A stretch of DNA of 41,797 nt from Chromera velia. Taxonomy: Eukaryota; Sar; Chromeraceae. Location: assembly GCA_018398765.1 (NCBI GenBank), contig JAHBMJ010000433.1, positions 1-41,797 on the forward strand, written 5' to 3'. Below are positions 14,388 through 23,230 of this stretch, piece by piece. Position 1 is the stretch's first letter. The number at the start of each line of letters is the position of its first letter. The position numbers were made by a program, and so were the translations under genes. A model generated the notes under the pieces. It had not been told where the DNA came from. It ran no database searches and saw nothing but the letters and a program-made list of their open reading frames with translations.

Positions 14388-15049
14388 CAGACAGACAGAC
14401 AGACAGACACAGACAGACAGACAGACAGAGAGACAGACAGAGAGACAGACAGACTATATCAGACAGACAGACTATATCAGACAGACAGACTATATCAGAC
14501 AGACAGACAGACAGACAGACAGANCAGACAGACAGACAGACAGACAGACAGACACGAACGAGACAAGTACAGAAAATACGGAAACGGTAGAGACAAAAAG
14601 GAAGACACATGAGCCGGACGGAGTGTCAAAGGGAGAGAGGGAAAACAGCTCTGTACGCACACATGAATACATGCAAACACGCACACAGAGACATGAACAC
14701 ACACATACACAGAGAGAGANNNNNNNNNNNNNNNNNNGGGGGAAAGAGGGAAACAAGCCCAAGCGCGGGGGGCGTAAAAGAAGAAGAAGAAGAAGAAGAA
14801 GAAGGAGAAGACTGACCCAGTCGGCCTGCAGTCGCGGTGTCGGTTTCTCAGGATCGACGGCAATAGAAGAAAGTGACGGGTCCAGTCAATGAAGGGAGAG
14901 AGCCGCACGGAGAGATGAGAGAAATTCATTTAAACATTCGGATAGGGAGATGGGCACACACAGAGAGCGAGGGGGAGGGGGTGCAGAGAGAAAGAGAGTG
15001 AAAAAGAAAGAGAATGAGAGAAAGAGGGAGAGAGAATGAGAGAAAGAGG

Positions 15050-15096
<47 letters not shown>

Positions 15097-15880
15097 AGAG
15101 AGAGAGACAGAAATAAAAGAAGAAAGAGAGAGAGAGAGAGAGAGGGGACAGAGAGGCATAAATTATTAAGAGACACACAGAAAAAAAACACAAAGACAAA
15201 AAGGGAGACCCGCGGGGGCGGGCGGGAGGAAAGCCGCAGCAGGTAGGGACAAAGGAACGCACATACTAGGAAAGACAATAAGTCAACTGTTTTTGCTGCA
15301 TCTGCTCTGGGTGAAACTGAAATAGCGATTCAACGGAAAGAAGGGCCCATTGCCAAGAGATCCTGCATTTCAAATTTGAAGTGAATGAAAAAAGAAATGC
15401 AGCTCACAGAGAAGATACGGATGGCGGACGTTTCTGGTTTCATGACAATGAACAACCAATGAATGTCAAACTTCCTGTCTGCTTCAACTTGTTTGCATAT
15501 CCCTCTAGCTATCTCGCACAAAACAAAAAGAAAAATCCTGACCGTACTGCCCGTCGCCCCAAGCGAAAAGTTTCCCGGAAGAAGTCCACATCAGTGTCGA
15601 GTACTTCCCACACGCAGCTCCGACAACTGACTCCCCAGAGAGGGGGGAGCTGTTGCTGAGATTCTCCAAAGCGTTTCTGTCTGTGGAGTCACCCAAGCCC
15701 AGTTGGCCGTAGTCATTTTGACCAACGACCAGCGCGGCCCCCGTCGAATTCACCAGCACCGTGTGGAAGTACGCGCATCCACTCACAATACTACTCACAG
15801 AGGGGAGGAGAGTGAACTGAGACCGGTCTGTGTTGTCCCCAAGTCCCAACTGACCGAATTGGTTGGAACCCGCTGCGAGC

Positions 15881-15945
<65 letters not shown>

Positions 15946-16446
15946 AGAGAGAATAAGGGGCGCCGCTGTGCCTTTCTAGCTTCTTGATAGATCTGGCACC
16001 TTTTCCGCTTCTCTGTCACCACATTTCGAGTTCAGACATCCTGCATGTCCTCTCCACATTCCTTCAATGCATCGATCGAGTGCCTCTTCGTCCCTGTTTG
16101 CATTCCTGTCTTTCTACGTCATAGTCCCTCCGACAGCTAGCCTCACTGCATATTTCGGTCTTCTGGTTTGTTCATCAAAAGGTCAGTCAAACCGCGCTCC
16201 AAACAGTAACTCAGTCGAAGAGCCTCGCCCCATCCATCATAAATTTGCGCACCCGCCTTTTCTCCCACTTCTGTATGCACTGGCGAAATCTCTCCTCTTA
16301 TGGACCCCGCCACTTCATATATATATTGGCTCACTCACTGTCCGACACTCCGACTGACACATTTCCGCTTCCGTCCACGACTGTAGTGTGCTCTTGTCCA
16401 CCAAGAATGGTGACCGCTTCCGCGGGTCTCAACCAACTCTTGCAAG
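1..16446 (-). CDS. Giant mosaic gene: RCC1 propeller + 10 EGF-like domains + stalk + multi-pass membrane region (3' end outside window)
   Basis: A single long minus-strand gene is the simplest reading of 16446 down to the left edge. From 16359 to 4909 consecutive exons join with matching codon phase and give one uninterrupted protein: RCC1 repeats, ten EGF_CA domains, then a stalk of unknown family. Further left are an exon with one clear membrane helix (3940-3776), a 1665-base exon encoding a charged region (3445-1781) and an exon with four hydrophobic helices (1145-195). That last exon ends at a canonical CAG|GTGAGT donor, so coding continues beyond base 1. The exons listed here add up to roughly 2,200 residues. 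The initiator exon is not located; it should lie between 16447 and the PSMA1 start at 17290. Two links are unresolved (4909 to 3940 and 3776 to 3445), so two adjacent genes remain possible. The architecture suggests a large cell-surface receptor or adhesion-type protein; ligand and function are unknown. Confidence 0.6.
195..1593 (-). other. Membrane exons at the left edge: at least four hydrophobic helices
   Basis: Exon 1593-1475 starts after TACTACCCAG and restores the frame from the 1781 donor, reading [19 protein letters not shown] and onward to a GAAG|GTATGG donor. Exon 1145-195 (acceptor TGTGTCTGCAG) holds four hydrophobic segments: [18 protein letters not shown] (about 1060-985), [19 protein letters not shown] (874-806), [20 protein letters not shown] (481-407) and [18 protein letters not shown] (274-197). 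A charged loop of about 100 residues lies between the second and third. It ends CTCAG|GTGAGT, so the coding region continues beyond the window. The phase between 1475 and 1145 does not match directly; a 39-base open segment at about 1370-1330 before GTCAGTCAG may be part of the missing link. The family is not recognised. Confidence 0.55.
1781..3445 (-). other. Large exon encoding a ~555-residue charged, probably cytoplasmic region
   Basis: The acceptor is CTTTCCGGTCCTGGATGCTTGCAG and the donor is CTTCG|GTAAGT. The exon reads open throughout. An N-terminal part looks folded and basic ([18 protein letters not shown], then [20 protein letters not shown] and [20 protein letters not shown]). A long serine/proline-rich, low-complexity part follows with poly-glutamate tracts ([27 protein letters not shown]). 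It ends in a strongly basic segment ([18 protein letters not shown]). No signal peptide or catalytic motif is visible. Its position between hydrophobic exons suggests a large intracellular loop. The start phase (2) does not match the upstream helix exon end (0), so either a small exon is missing or an internal acceptor is used. Confidence 0.6.
3776..4192 (-). other. Membrane-helix exon and a probable preceding exon of the giant gene
   Basis: The exon 3940-3776 follows a good acceptor (TTCCGTGCAG) and ends at CCCA|GTGAGA, 55 codons in phase 0. It encodes a proline-rich lead ([12 protein letters not shown]) and one clear membrane helix ([19 protein letters not shown]) near 3862-3785. Upstream, about 4182-4092, an open stretch reads [19 protein letters not shown] followed by LFDPCYP. 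It would join in phase 0 to the helix exon, but its own acceptor lacks a pyrimidine tract. The stretch between 4909 and about 4190 probably holds one more exon (about 4550-4480, reading [13 protein letters not shown]), again with weak splice sites. Confidence 0.45.
7104..7139. repeat. (GA)n tract in a giant-gene intron
   Basis: Simple GA repeat; on the minus strand a CT tract just downstream of the exon ending at 7153. Confidence 0.9.
8040..8068. repeat. (GT)n tract in a giant-gene intron
   Basis: Simple GT repeat between the exons ending at 8113 and starting at 8014. Confidence 0.9.
8577..8684. repeat. (CT)n / (TTTC)n tract in a giant-gene intron
   Basis: CT repeat passing into TTTC repeat just after the last EGF exon (minus strand). 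Confidence 0.9.
8719..12158 (-). other. Exon block encoding ten calcium-binding EGF-like domains
   Basis: Ten exons each encode one EGF_CA domain: 12158-12036, 11743-11618, 11353-11231, 11041-10919, 10715-10593, 10425-10303, 10040-9918, 9748-9626, 9223-9098 and 8841-8719. Every exon is 123 or 126 bases and is flanked by phase-1 introns, the symmetrical class that allows duplication without frameshift. Each opens with D-x-D-E-C (DIDEC, DPDEC, DVDEC, DQDEC or DLDEC), the calcium-binding start, and has six cysteines. Each also has C-x-N-x4-F-x-C (for example [12 protein letters not shown]), the consensus for Asp/Asn beta-hydroxylation in the EGF_CA family. Domains 4 and 6 look identical at the base level, and domains 3, 5 and 7 are near copies. 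The array should form a rigid, calcium-stiffened rod in the secretory or extracellular space. Confidence 0.92.
12912..12939. repeat. (CAGA)n array at an RCC1 exon donor
   Basis: On the minus strand it reads GTCTGTCTGTCTG... starting at the donor after the exon 13081-12939. Confidence 0.85.
14270..14555. repeat. (CAGA)n array with CTATATCAGA interruptions
   Basis: About 285 bases of CAGA units, broken at least five times by CTATATCAGACAGACAGA and by a single N at 14524. It lies in the intron between the RCC1 exons 15880-15543 and 14100-13907. Confidence 0.9.
14720..14737. other. Assembly gap (18 N)
   Basis: Run of N inside the repeat-filled intron. The true length is unknown. Confidence 1.
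14943..15143. repeat. GA-rich tract
   Basis: Purine repeats (GAGA, GAAAGA) in the same giant-gene intron. Confidence 0.9.
15882..15942. repeat. (CA)n tract used as an RCC1 exon acceptor tract
   Basis: On the minus strand it reads (GT)n-GCAG directly before the exon starting at 15880. Confidence 0.9.
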
Positions 16447-17289
16447 CTGTATTTGTAAGGTAGAAAAGCACAGCTTGAACAAATTTCATCGGACTTTAGT
16501 TCTGCTTGGAGTAAGCTTTCGTTCGGGGATGCTTCAATTTGAAACCTCTTTTGGTTTGGACAATTAAAATCACGGAAAGCACCTGAGGGTGATACATTTT
16601 TCAGACAGTGTTTCACCTCACAATTAAGTCTTCAGTGTCGATTGATTCTCATTCCAGGTGAACCACCAGATAGACATGAATAGCATGGCCTCCGACTTCA
16701 CGTCATGCATCTGATTGGTCCAGCTATACTATCAAAGTCGCCGCCACACTGGTCTCCAGGGAAAAAACAGAAAAAGGTCAGTCGCAAGCATGCATTTTCA
16801 CCAATGATTGACGCACGCGCATCAGCGTGGCCCCGGAAAGCGTGTGAAGTCCTCCCGTGCGAGCCGGCCGCCATGCACATCGATCCACATCGTGCCACAT
16901 CAAATTCAGACTGCCGTCTCGCAAAAAATTCAGTGAAACCATGTGAAACCTTTCAGACTTTCGCGGGATGCAGCCAGCTAGGTGGATGCGCCCGGAATCT
17001 GCTCATAATTGATTCCTTTTCAGATGTACCAAAGAGGTATATATAAATTTGTTTCAGGCCCAACGTTGACAAGCCCTTTTGGTTTCCTTGCCTCCTGGCT
17101 CCATTTGGATAGTCAATCGTCTTGTTGAAAGACAAGCTCTCCTGTCTTCTTTCACTGCCTCTCTATCACTTTGTGTCACACCGAGCAAAAAAAGGGTGAG
17201 GATTCCGGTAAAGTTCCTCTGCTCTCTGTCTAGCTGACAGGGCCAGCCCCGAAGAACGAAGAAGGAGAAGCGGACTAAAAGAAGAAAAG
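16447..17289. promoter_or_regulatory. Divergent intergenic region between the giant gene (-) and PSMA1 (+)
   Basis: This stretch should hold the first exon(s) and signal peptide of the giant gene plus both promoters. A TATA-like run (tatatataaat) lies at about 17038-17048, roughly 240 bases before the PSMA1 start codon. On the minus strand a short open piece at 16748-16702, after a good pyrimidine tract, reads CGGDFDSIAGPIRCMT and resembles an RCC1 strand. Its phase does not fit the next exon, so I do not include it in the gene. Confidence 0.35.
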
Positions 17290-20200
17290 ATGTACCGAAA
17301 TCAATACGACACGGACTGCATCACCTGGAGTCCACAAGGGCGGATCTTCCAGATCGAGTATGCCATGGAAGCAGTCAAGCAGGGGACATGCATCGTTGGC
17401 CTCAGGACAAAGACGCACGCAGTCAGTCAGGTGCTCCGATACAGCCACTTAAAATGAAGACAGTGTACTCTTCCCGCATTGGCATCTAGGGTGCTCCGGA
17501 ATTTCTCCGCCCCACCCGTCTCCACTCCCGCTTGCTGTCTCCCTTTCTGTCGGTCTCCCCAGTTCCTTTTCACTTTGCAAATCCCTTTTTTCTCTGTACC
17601 TCTTTTCTACCACTACGTATGTAGCACTCGTGCTCAACTACCAGCCAGCCAAGCAATTCATTTATTCGGCCAAAGAGAGAGAGAGGCATTTGACGAAGGG
17701 CGGAGAGGTCTCTCTCTCATCTCCTTCCTTCTACCAGTGTTTGATTGAACTCCCGCCCTCCTTTTCGGTCATGCGTGCGTCACGACGCAGTCTTCGTCAT
17801 GAGATTCCCCGAGGGCTTAAGCCTTTTTAGTGCCTTTCGTCTCAGATGAAGCAGACCAGAAACAAACAAACTCTCAGCTGATTCTCCCCTCCCCTGCCTC
17901 TGGTTCTTTCTTTAATTGCCCGAGGCACTCACTCACTCACTCCCTTTCTGCAGTTCATCTGTAGTTTCAATCGCTCGACCTCCCAGCTTGCAATGCCTCA
18001 ACAAAAGCTCTTCAAGATCGATGACCACATGGGAATTGCGATTTCGGGTTTGAACGCCGATGCACGTCAGTCAGTCAGTCAGCCTCCTCTTTGTCTTAAT
18101 TTTCTTTTCTGCCATGGTCTGGGTGGCGGTATGGTATGGTATAGTAGCGATTCTGGAGGTCTCGAGGCCGGGCAGAAAAATGAGATCATCTATTGAAGCT
18201 TTTCGCTCCACGTGACCTTCGAAGAAAAGCAGCGGTCTCGTATCCTTCCTACCTTTCTTCCACTTAGTTCCCAGCTAGCCCGCTTCCCAACTTGCGTTTT
18301 TTCCTCTCCCGCCGTCTCCATCCGCATTCCACCGTCCCCAATTTCCTTTAGTCCTTTCCTCTGCCGGACTGCTCCTTTTCCTTCTGCATCATCTGGAACA
18401 ACCGAGTCTTTGTTTGTTTGTTCGGGTCTGCACCTATCTAGTCCAATTTGCAGAAGAATTACACGAAAGATTTAATCCCTCGTGGCGTCCATCTGTGCAT
18501 TCAGTTCTTCGTGCTTTCTTTCTCTTCCCTGACAAAAAGTTCCAAAGCTACCCTCCCTCCCTGCCCTGCAGGCGTTCTGTCGACCTTCATGCGCAATGAG
18601 TGCATGAGACACAAATACTCTCATCAAGCACCTCTGAGCGCGGGGCGGTTGGTGGCTCTTATTGGCAACAGTGAGTCGGTTTCCCTCGCGCTTCCTTCCG
18701 TCATTGTAGCTTCAAGAGATCACGCGAAAGAGCCTGAAGAGGCCTATACGTCCTCTCTCGCTGTCTCGAGAGAACTTTGAAAAGGGCTGGGTCCCTGTCA
18801 CTTTGCCTGAGTGGTCGTTCTGTTTGTTCACTCTTCGCTCTGCCCAGCCCCGCAGACGAAGCAGACTGCATCATGTGTTGATGTCTTCTACAACGTCCGT
18901 CCACAGGGAGAAAGAAAGAGACAAGACAGCTAGACCACCCCCTCTTTCTCTTTCTCTTTCAACAGCTTCTGATGTTTCCTCGCAGCAACATGAGGAACTG
19001 TGACAGTCTGTGCGGGGGGGGGAGGGGAGGGGAAAGGGCGTCCTGCAGCTCTCAGACCGGCTCGCACAGAGCCTCCCTCCATGCACACGTACATGTATCG
19101 ATGACTTCGTTTGCGCAGTCACTGATGTACAAACACACATGTGAGTACTTTTGTGCATGCAGAGTCTCAAATCAACACCCAAAGAGCCTCCAAAAGGCCG
19201 TTCGGTGTGGGCCTTCTCGTGGCGGGAGTGGATGTGGGTAGTCTGTTTCTTTCTTTCTTCCTTCCTTCCGTTCGTTCGTTTCTCTCTTTTTTCCGCAGCA
19301 CTTCTTTGACGCGTTTTGGCCTCCTTTCCTTTCTTCCCTCCTTTCCGGCCTCCCATCTGTCTGCCCTGTCTACTTTTTCCCTTTCCCTTTCCTTTCCATC
19401 AGCTGATGGTTCGTTCGATTGCCCACCCACGCGGTTGTTACTGTCTGCCCTCTTCCTGATTTTCTTATCTTCACAATCCTCTTCCCTGCCTTGTTTTGCT
19501 TACTCGCTTGCCCCTTCCGTTGCAGAACCTGGGACCTCATATTTACGAGACCTGTCCCTCGGGGAACTTCTTCGAATACACGGTCGGTCGGTTGTGGGTT
19601 TGCATATCAGAGAGATAGGCAGGCCGAGGGAACTACTTCGAATACACGGTCGGTCGGTTGTGGGTTTGCATATCAGAGAGATAGGCAGGCGGAGGGAACT
19701 ACTTCGAATACACGGTCGGTCGGTTGTGGGTTTGCATATCAGAGAGATAGGCAGGCAGGGAGGCATCGCGAACGACTGCAGAAGTGACCACTGGGTCTAT
19801 GCATTTGTAGAAAGGAATGTGTGAGGACTCACTTTCGTCCTCTCTGTCCTGCTTGGAGCTCTCTCTGTTTTCTTTGCATCTTTTTTTTCCCGCTGGCTAA
19901 TCTGTTTGGATGCTGCGTTCTTGAGTGTGTGTCAAGTAACTTTTCCCCCCTTCCCCTTCAGCCTGTTGCCCTCCGTGGAAGGTGTCAGTCACTTTGCAGC
20001 GACCCGCCTGTCTTCTGTGCTGATCAAGTGCTCTCATATTTTGATTCTGCATCAGCGTGCATACATACGTCCACATGATTTTTTCCTTTTTTTTTTTCAG
20101 GCCATGGCTCTCGGCGGAAGGTCTCAATCTGCACGGACGTATCTTGAAAAGCACTTTCAGACTTTCGATGACGGTGAGCCAGCCTCTTATTTTCTTTTCT

Positions 20201-21201
20201 TTTTCCCCTTTTTTCCGTTCCCCGTTCTCTCTACGAAAGGTCCGAGAGCTGAGACGAGGACGACAAGGCATGAGAAAGGCGAAGTGATGCAATCTGTCAT
20301 TGTGTGAGAGACACTGTTTGTTTGGTTGTTTGTCTATTTTTCAATCGAAAGACAAGAAAGGAGTTTCCAGCGAGCAAGCGAACGAGAATCGTCGTCTCAT
20401 CTTAACATGGAGTGAGACTGGAAATATGAAACGTGAAAGGGGCCGAGAGAGTCCTCAACTTGGTGGGTCAACTTTACATCCATGTGTGTGCGTTTCTTTT
20501 CTTTTCTATCCCCGATCTGACGGTCACTTTGTGTTCCCGGCTGAGGATCATGGATGTCCCTTGTTCGCCGTCTTGCTTACAATCTCTCTCTCTCTCTCGC
20601 TTTATTTTTCATCCATTAATTCGTTCATTCATTCATTCATTCATTCATTCATTCACTCTCGTGCCTTCCCCCCCTCCCCCCCTCTGCGCGCTTGCAGTCA
20701 CTGTCGAGGAGGCGACCTCCCACATTCTCAAAGCACTCGCGGCCTCCTGCACTGCAGACACAGAGTCAGTCAGTCAGCCAGGCGAGGAGGTACGCGAAAG
20801 CACCCGAAACGACCACATGGGCAGGCAGGAGGGTAGAGACAGAGTTGCACAGTCACACACAGGCAAGGGGGCTGCCGAGAAGAAAAAACGGCCCACCGTT
20901 TCCCTTTCCTTCGCGCAAAGCAACGAAAAAACGATATCAAAACCGATGTTTGGTTTTCTCAACCGCGCCCAGAGAAAAGGAAGGAAGCCAGGCGCGTAAA
21001 GGAAGAAGAAATGAAGTCTGAAACGGGCGGGCGTCAGACAAACAGATATGCGTGGGGGGGGGGGGTTGGAAGGACTGAAGGGGTGGGCGGGGATTAAAAC
21101 AAACAGAAGGATTGTCGACCTGATGGGTAAGGTTCGTGACATATTTTCTGTTCTTTTCTTTTCTGGGCCTCCCCGTGTTCCTTCCACGAAATCCTTCTCG
21201 G

Positions 21202-21232
<31 letters not shown>

Positions 21233-21661
21233 CTTCCCACCAACTATTCCTTTCTTTCCTGCCAACGAACGAACGTCTGAATTCTCTCGCCGCCCCCCCG
21301 ATTCCCCCCCTGCATGTGTGGAGACATACATAGCATGCGTGTGTGCGTGCAGGCTTTCGGTGAAGAACGTTTCGCTTGGGATCGTCGGGAAGGACTGTCC
21401 ATTTTACAGTCAGTCATTTGATTCCTTTATTTCGTTGAATTCCCATCCGTCTCTTTCGCTGTGTCTTCTTTCTTCCCCCCCAAGCCATAGGTATTGCTTG
21501 TGTCTTTCCTTCCATCCGCATTGGGGGGCCTGTTCGAAGGGACCCAGCGTGATAGGCAAGGATGAGATGGTAGATAGGCAGATCAATGCTTTCACTTCCT
21601 TGCTGAAGTTCTCACGGGCAGCCTCACTCTTTTTCTTTTCTTCTGCTGATTCCTTCCACGG

Positions 21662-21697
<36 letters not shown>

Positions 21698-22277
21698 GTG
21701 CGTGTGTGTGTGTGTGTGCATGCGCGCGCACGAGAGAGAGAGGGAGTTTGTGCACGAGTTGTGTCAATCCAAACAGAATTGTTCGAAATGAGATGAGATG
21801 AGATTGGATTGGATGGATCAATGAATGAATGAACGAATGAATGAATGCAGTGATGGACGAGGCCTCCCTCCAGACTGCACTCGATGCGATCAAGGGAGAC
21901 TCGGTCAGTCAGTCAGTCAGTCAGTCAGTCAGTTAGTCAGTCAGTCAGTCAGCCATCAATTCTGTCTGTCAGTTTCTGTTTGTCTTTATCTTCAGTCAGT
22001 CCTCAGCGGAGTTCTCCTGTCGTCCGTATGAAAGAGGTCTGCTTTGAGATTCATTCATGTGGTTTTGTCCATGTAGTCATGATGAGGACGGCTAGAGAGG
22101 GAAGCGGACCTCCATAACGCCAGAGAGTCCAGCACGCTGCTTCTTCGGGGAAGAAGTGAGGAAGGCAGTACTGTATAGAGTGATGTGAAACGGGTAGAAT
22201 GAGGCTTCAGTCAGTGTGGTTTCTGGAACTTTCTCTGCATGGATGGATGGATGAAGAGGATTGAAGGAGGGATGTTT

Positions 22278-22332
<55 letters not shown>

Positions 22333-22612
22333 AGACGCTGGAGTGGTCGGTAGACTGACTCATTTGATTAGAGAGAGAGAGAGAGAGAGAGAGAAGGCAG
22401 CTCTATCTGGTTGGAGGCTCTCTCTCTCCATGTGTTTTCTTTTTCTCCCTCCTGTCCCGTGTGCCTTTTTGAAGGCAGAGAAGGACACGAAACCCGCTCT
22501 CTCTTCCATGTCGCCCAGCATAGAGGTATCGCTGCTGTCTGTTGATGCCTCCTGGGGCAAAGTGATGGAGGGTGAAAATAAAATCCATGCTGGGGCCCAT
22601 GAGAAGGTGTGA
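17290..22612 (+). CDS. PSMA1: Proteasome 20S subunit alpha-6 (PSMA1 / Pre5 type)
   Basis: Exons: 17290-17421, 17954-18065, 18572-18670, 19163-19233, 19526-19582, 20101-20173, 20698-20764, 21353-21408, 21851-21903 and 22475-22612. Phases agree at every junction and give 285 residues (human PSMA1 has about 263). The N terminus [18 protein letters not shown] with [13 protein letters not shown] is the alpha-subunit signature whose N-terminal segment helps gate the 20S core. The next hallmarks are [66 protein letters not shown] and [11 protein letters not shown], in the order of this family. Alpha subunits lack the catalytic threonine and build the outer rings of the core. The last acceptor is GAAG rather than CAG, so the C-terminal 45 residues are less certain. 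The start is fixed by the conserved MYRNQYD. Confidence 0.95.
19562..19757 (+). repeat. 66-bp unit in three tandem copies spanning the exon 5 / intron 5 junction of PSMA1
   Basis: Units begin at 19562, 19628 and 19694. Each copy contains the end of exon 5 (GGAACTTCTTCGAATACACG or the variant GGAACTACTTCG...), then the donor GTCGGTCGG and the first ~40 intron bases. Copies 2 and 3 share a T-to-A change relative to copy 1, which would turn GNFFEYT into GNYFEYT. The array multiplies a working 5' splice site. Reading through copy 1 in the real frame meets a stop (TAG) within the unit. Confidence 0.9.
19962..20000 (+). pseudogene. Degenerate copy of PSMA1 exon 6 inside intron 5
   Basis: After a strong acceptor (CCCCTTCCCCTTCAG) the sequence would read [10 protein letters not shown]. 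The true exon 6 at 20101 starts [10 protein letters not shown]. The first 29 bases match exon 6 at about 20 positions by eye. The reading then degenerates. It may be a decayed exon duplicate or a rarely used alternative exon. Confidence 0.4.
20624..20655. repeat. (TTCA)n microsatellite in PSMA1 intron 6
   Basis: About eight tandem TTCA units lie upstream of the exon 7 acceptor. Confidence 0.9.
21904..21951. repeat. (GTCA)n microsatellite forming the exon 9 donor of PSMA1
   Basis: Twelve near-perfect GTCA units start exactly at the splice junction after GACTCG. The donor GTCAGT is the first unit and a half of the array. Confidence 0.9.
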
Positions 22613-23230
22613 TTACGTCATGAAACTTTTCATGTTGGTATTTCGCTCTTGCAGGGAGGTGCGGCTCCAATGGATACCTCGTAAGGAACTGACTGCATCA
22701 AGTTTGCTCTTCCGACGGCAGAGTCTTGAGGGGAAAAGGGGGGGGAGGGGGGGAGACGTGGGCGTCTCTCTTGTCCCCTCTCCTCTTGGCGAGTCTTCCG
22801 GGAGACGTTCGTGTCTGTCTGTCCGTGTGTCCGGGCTCTGCAGGCAAGAGAAAGGTGCTTCTTTTCTTTTTCTCCATACTCAGATGTACACCAGCCGACT
22901 GATTGATTTGGACGGACCCCTTGATGGCCCCCCGATCGATGAATCAACAAACAGGTTGGAAGAAATTAAAGAGATGCGATTTGTCGGTGTTGTCTTTTTT
23001 GAATGGCAGCAGCTGGCTGACCGTCAAAGAGAGGGGTGAGGTTCTGCAGTTCTCTAAGGAAGTGCCTGCGACTGAGAAGACCCGGCTATCTGGTGGCATG
23101 CAGGCAAGCAGCAGCGTGTAATCAGCCAGAAAGGCGGGCACGCAGGCAGATCGGGGCCCGGGAGTTGGGGGTCAATTCGCAAATGTTTGGGGGTGGGAGG
23201 GCGGTGGCAATGCTTGTTCTACACTGAGGT
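22613..23230. other. 3' flank of PSMA1 with possible extra exon
   Basis: Downstream of the PSMA1 stop. An open segment at 22884 follows a good acceptor (CTTTTTCTCCATACTCAG) and reads MYTSRLIDLDGPLDGPP. It could be an alternative terminal exon if the GAG|GTATCG site inside exon 10 (about 22527) is used as a donor. Otherwise only (CA)n/(GA)n tracts (22282-22332, 22372-22393) and untranslated sequence are seen. Confidence 0.3.

Larger units (their letters stand above)
12491..16446 (-). other. Exon block encoding a seven-repeat RCC1-type beta-propeller
   Basis: Exons on the minus strand: 16446 (or 16438)-16359, 15880-15543, 14100-13907, 13665-13476, 13081-12939 and 12623-12491. Phases agree throughout: 2, 1, 0, 1, 0, then 1 into the first EGF exon. 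The protein shows seven RCC1 signatures, each a 'GK(L/V)xxxGxNxxGQLGLG'-like blade: [72 protein letters not shown] and [11 protein letters not shown]. Seven repeats is the full complement of an RCC1 propeller. RCC1 itself is a nuclear Ran exchange factor, but here the propeller is joined in frame to EGF domains, so an extracellular binding role is more likely than Ran exchange. The donor after 16359 is GTCAGT and joins GGA-AAT-GT to the G of the next exon, giving [15 protein letters not shown]. Confidence 0.85.

Noticed and set aside
14173-14892. 239-residue open frame rich in RQTDRQTD
   Set aside because: Translation of the (CAGA)n microsatellite, crossing an assembly gap. It lies in an intron of the giant gene.
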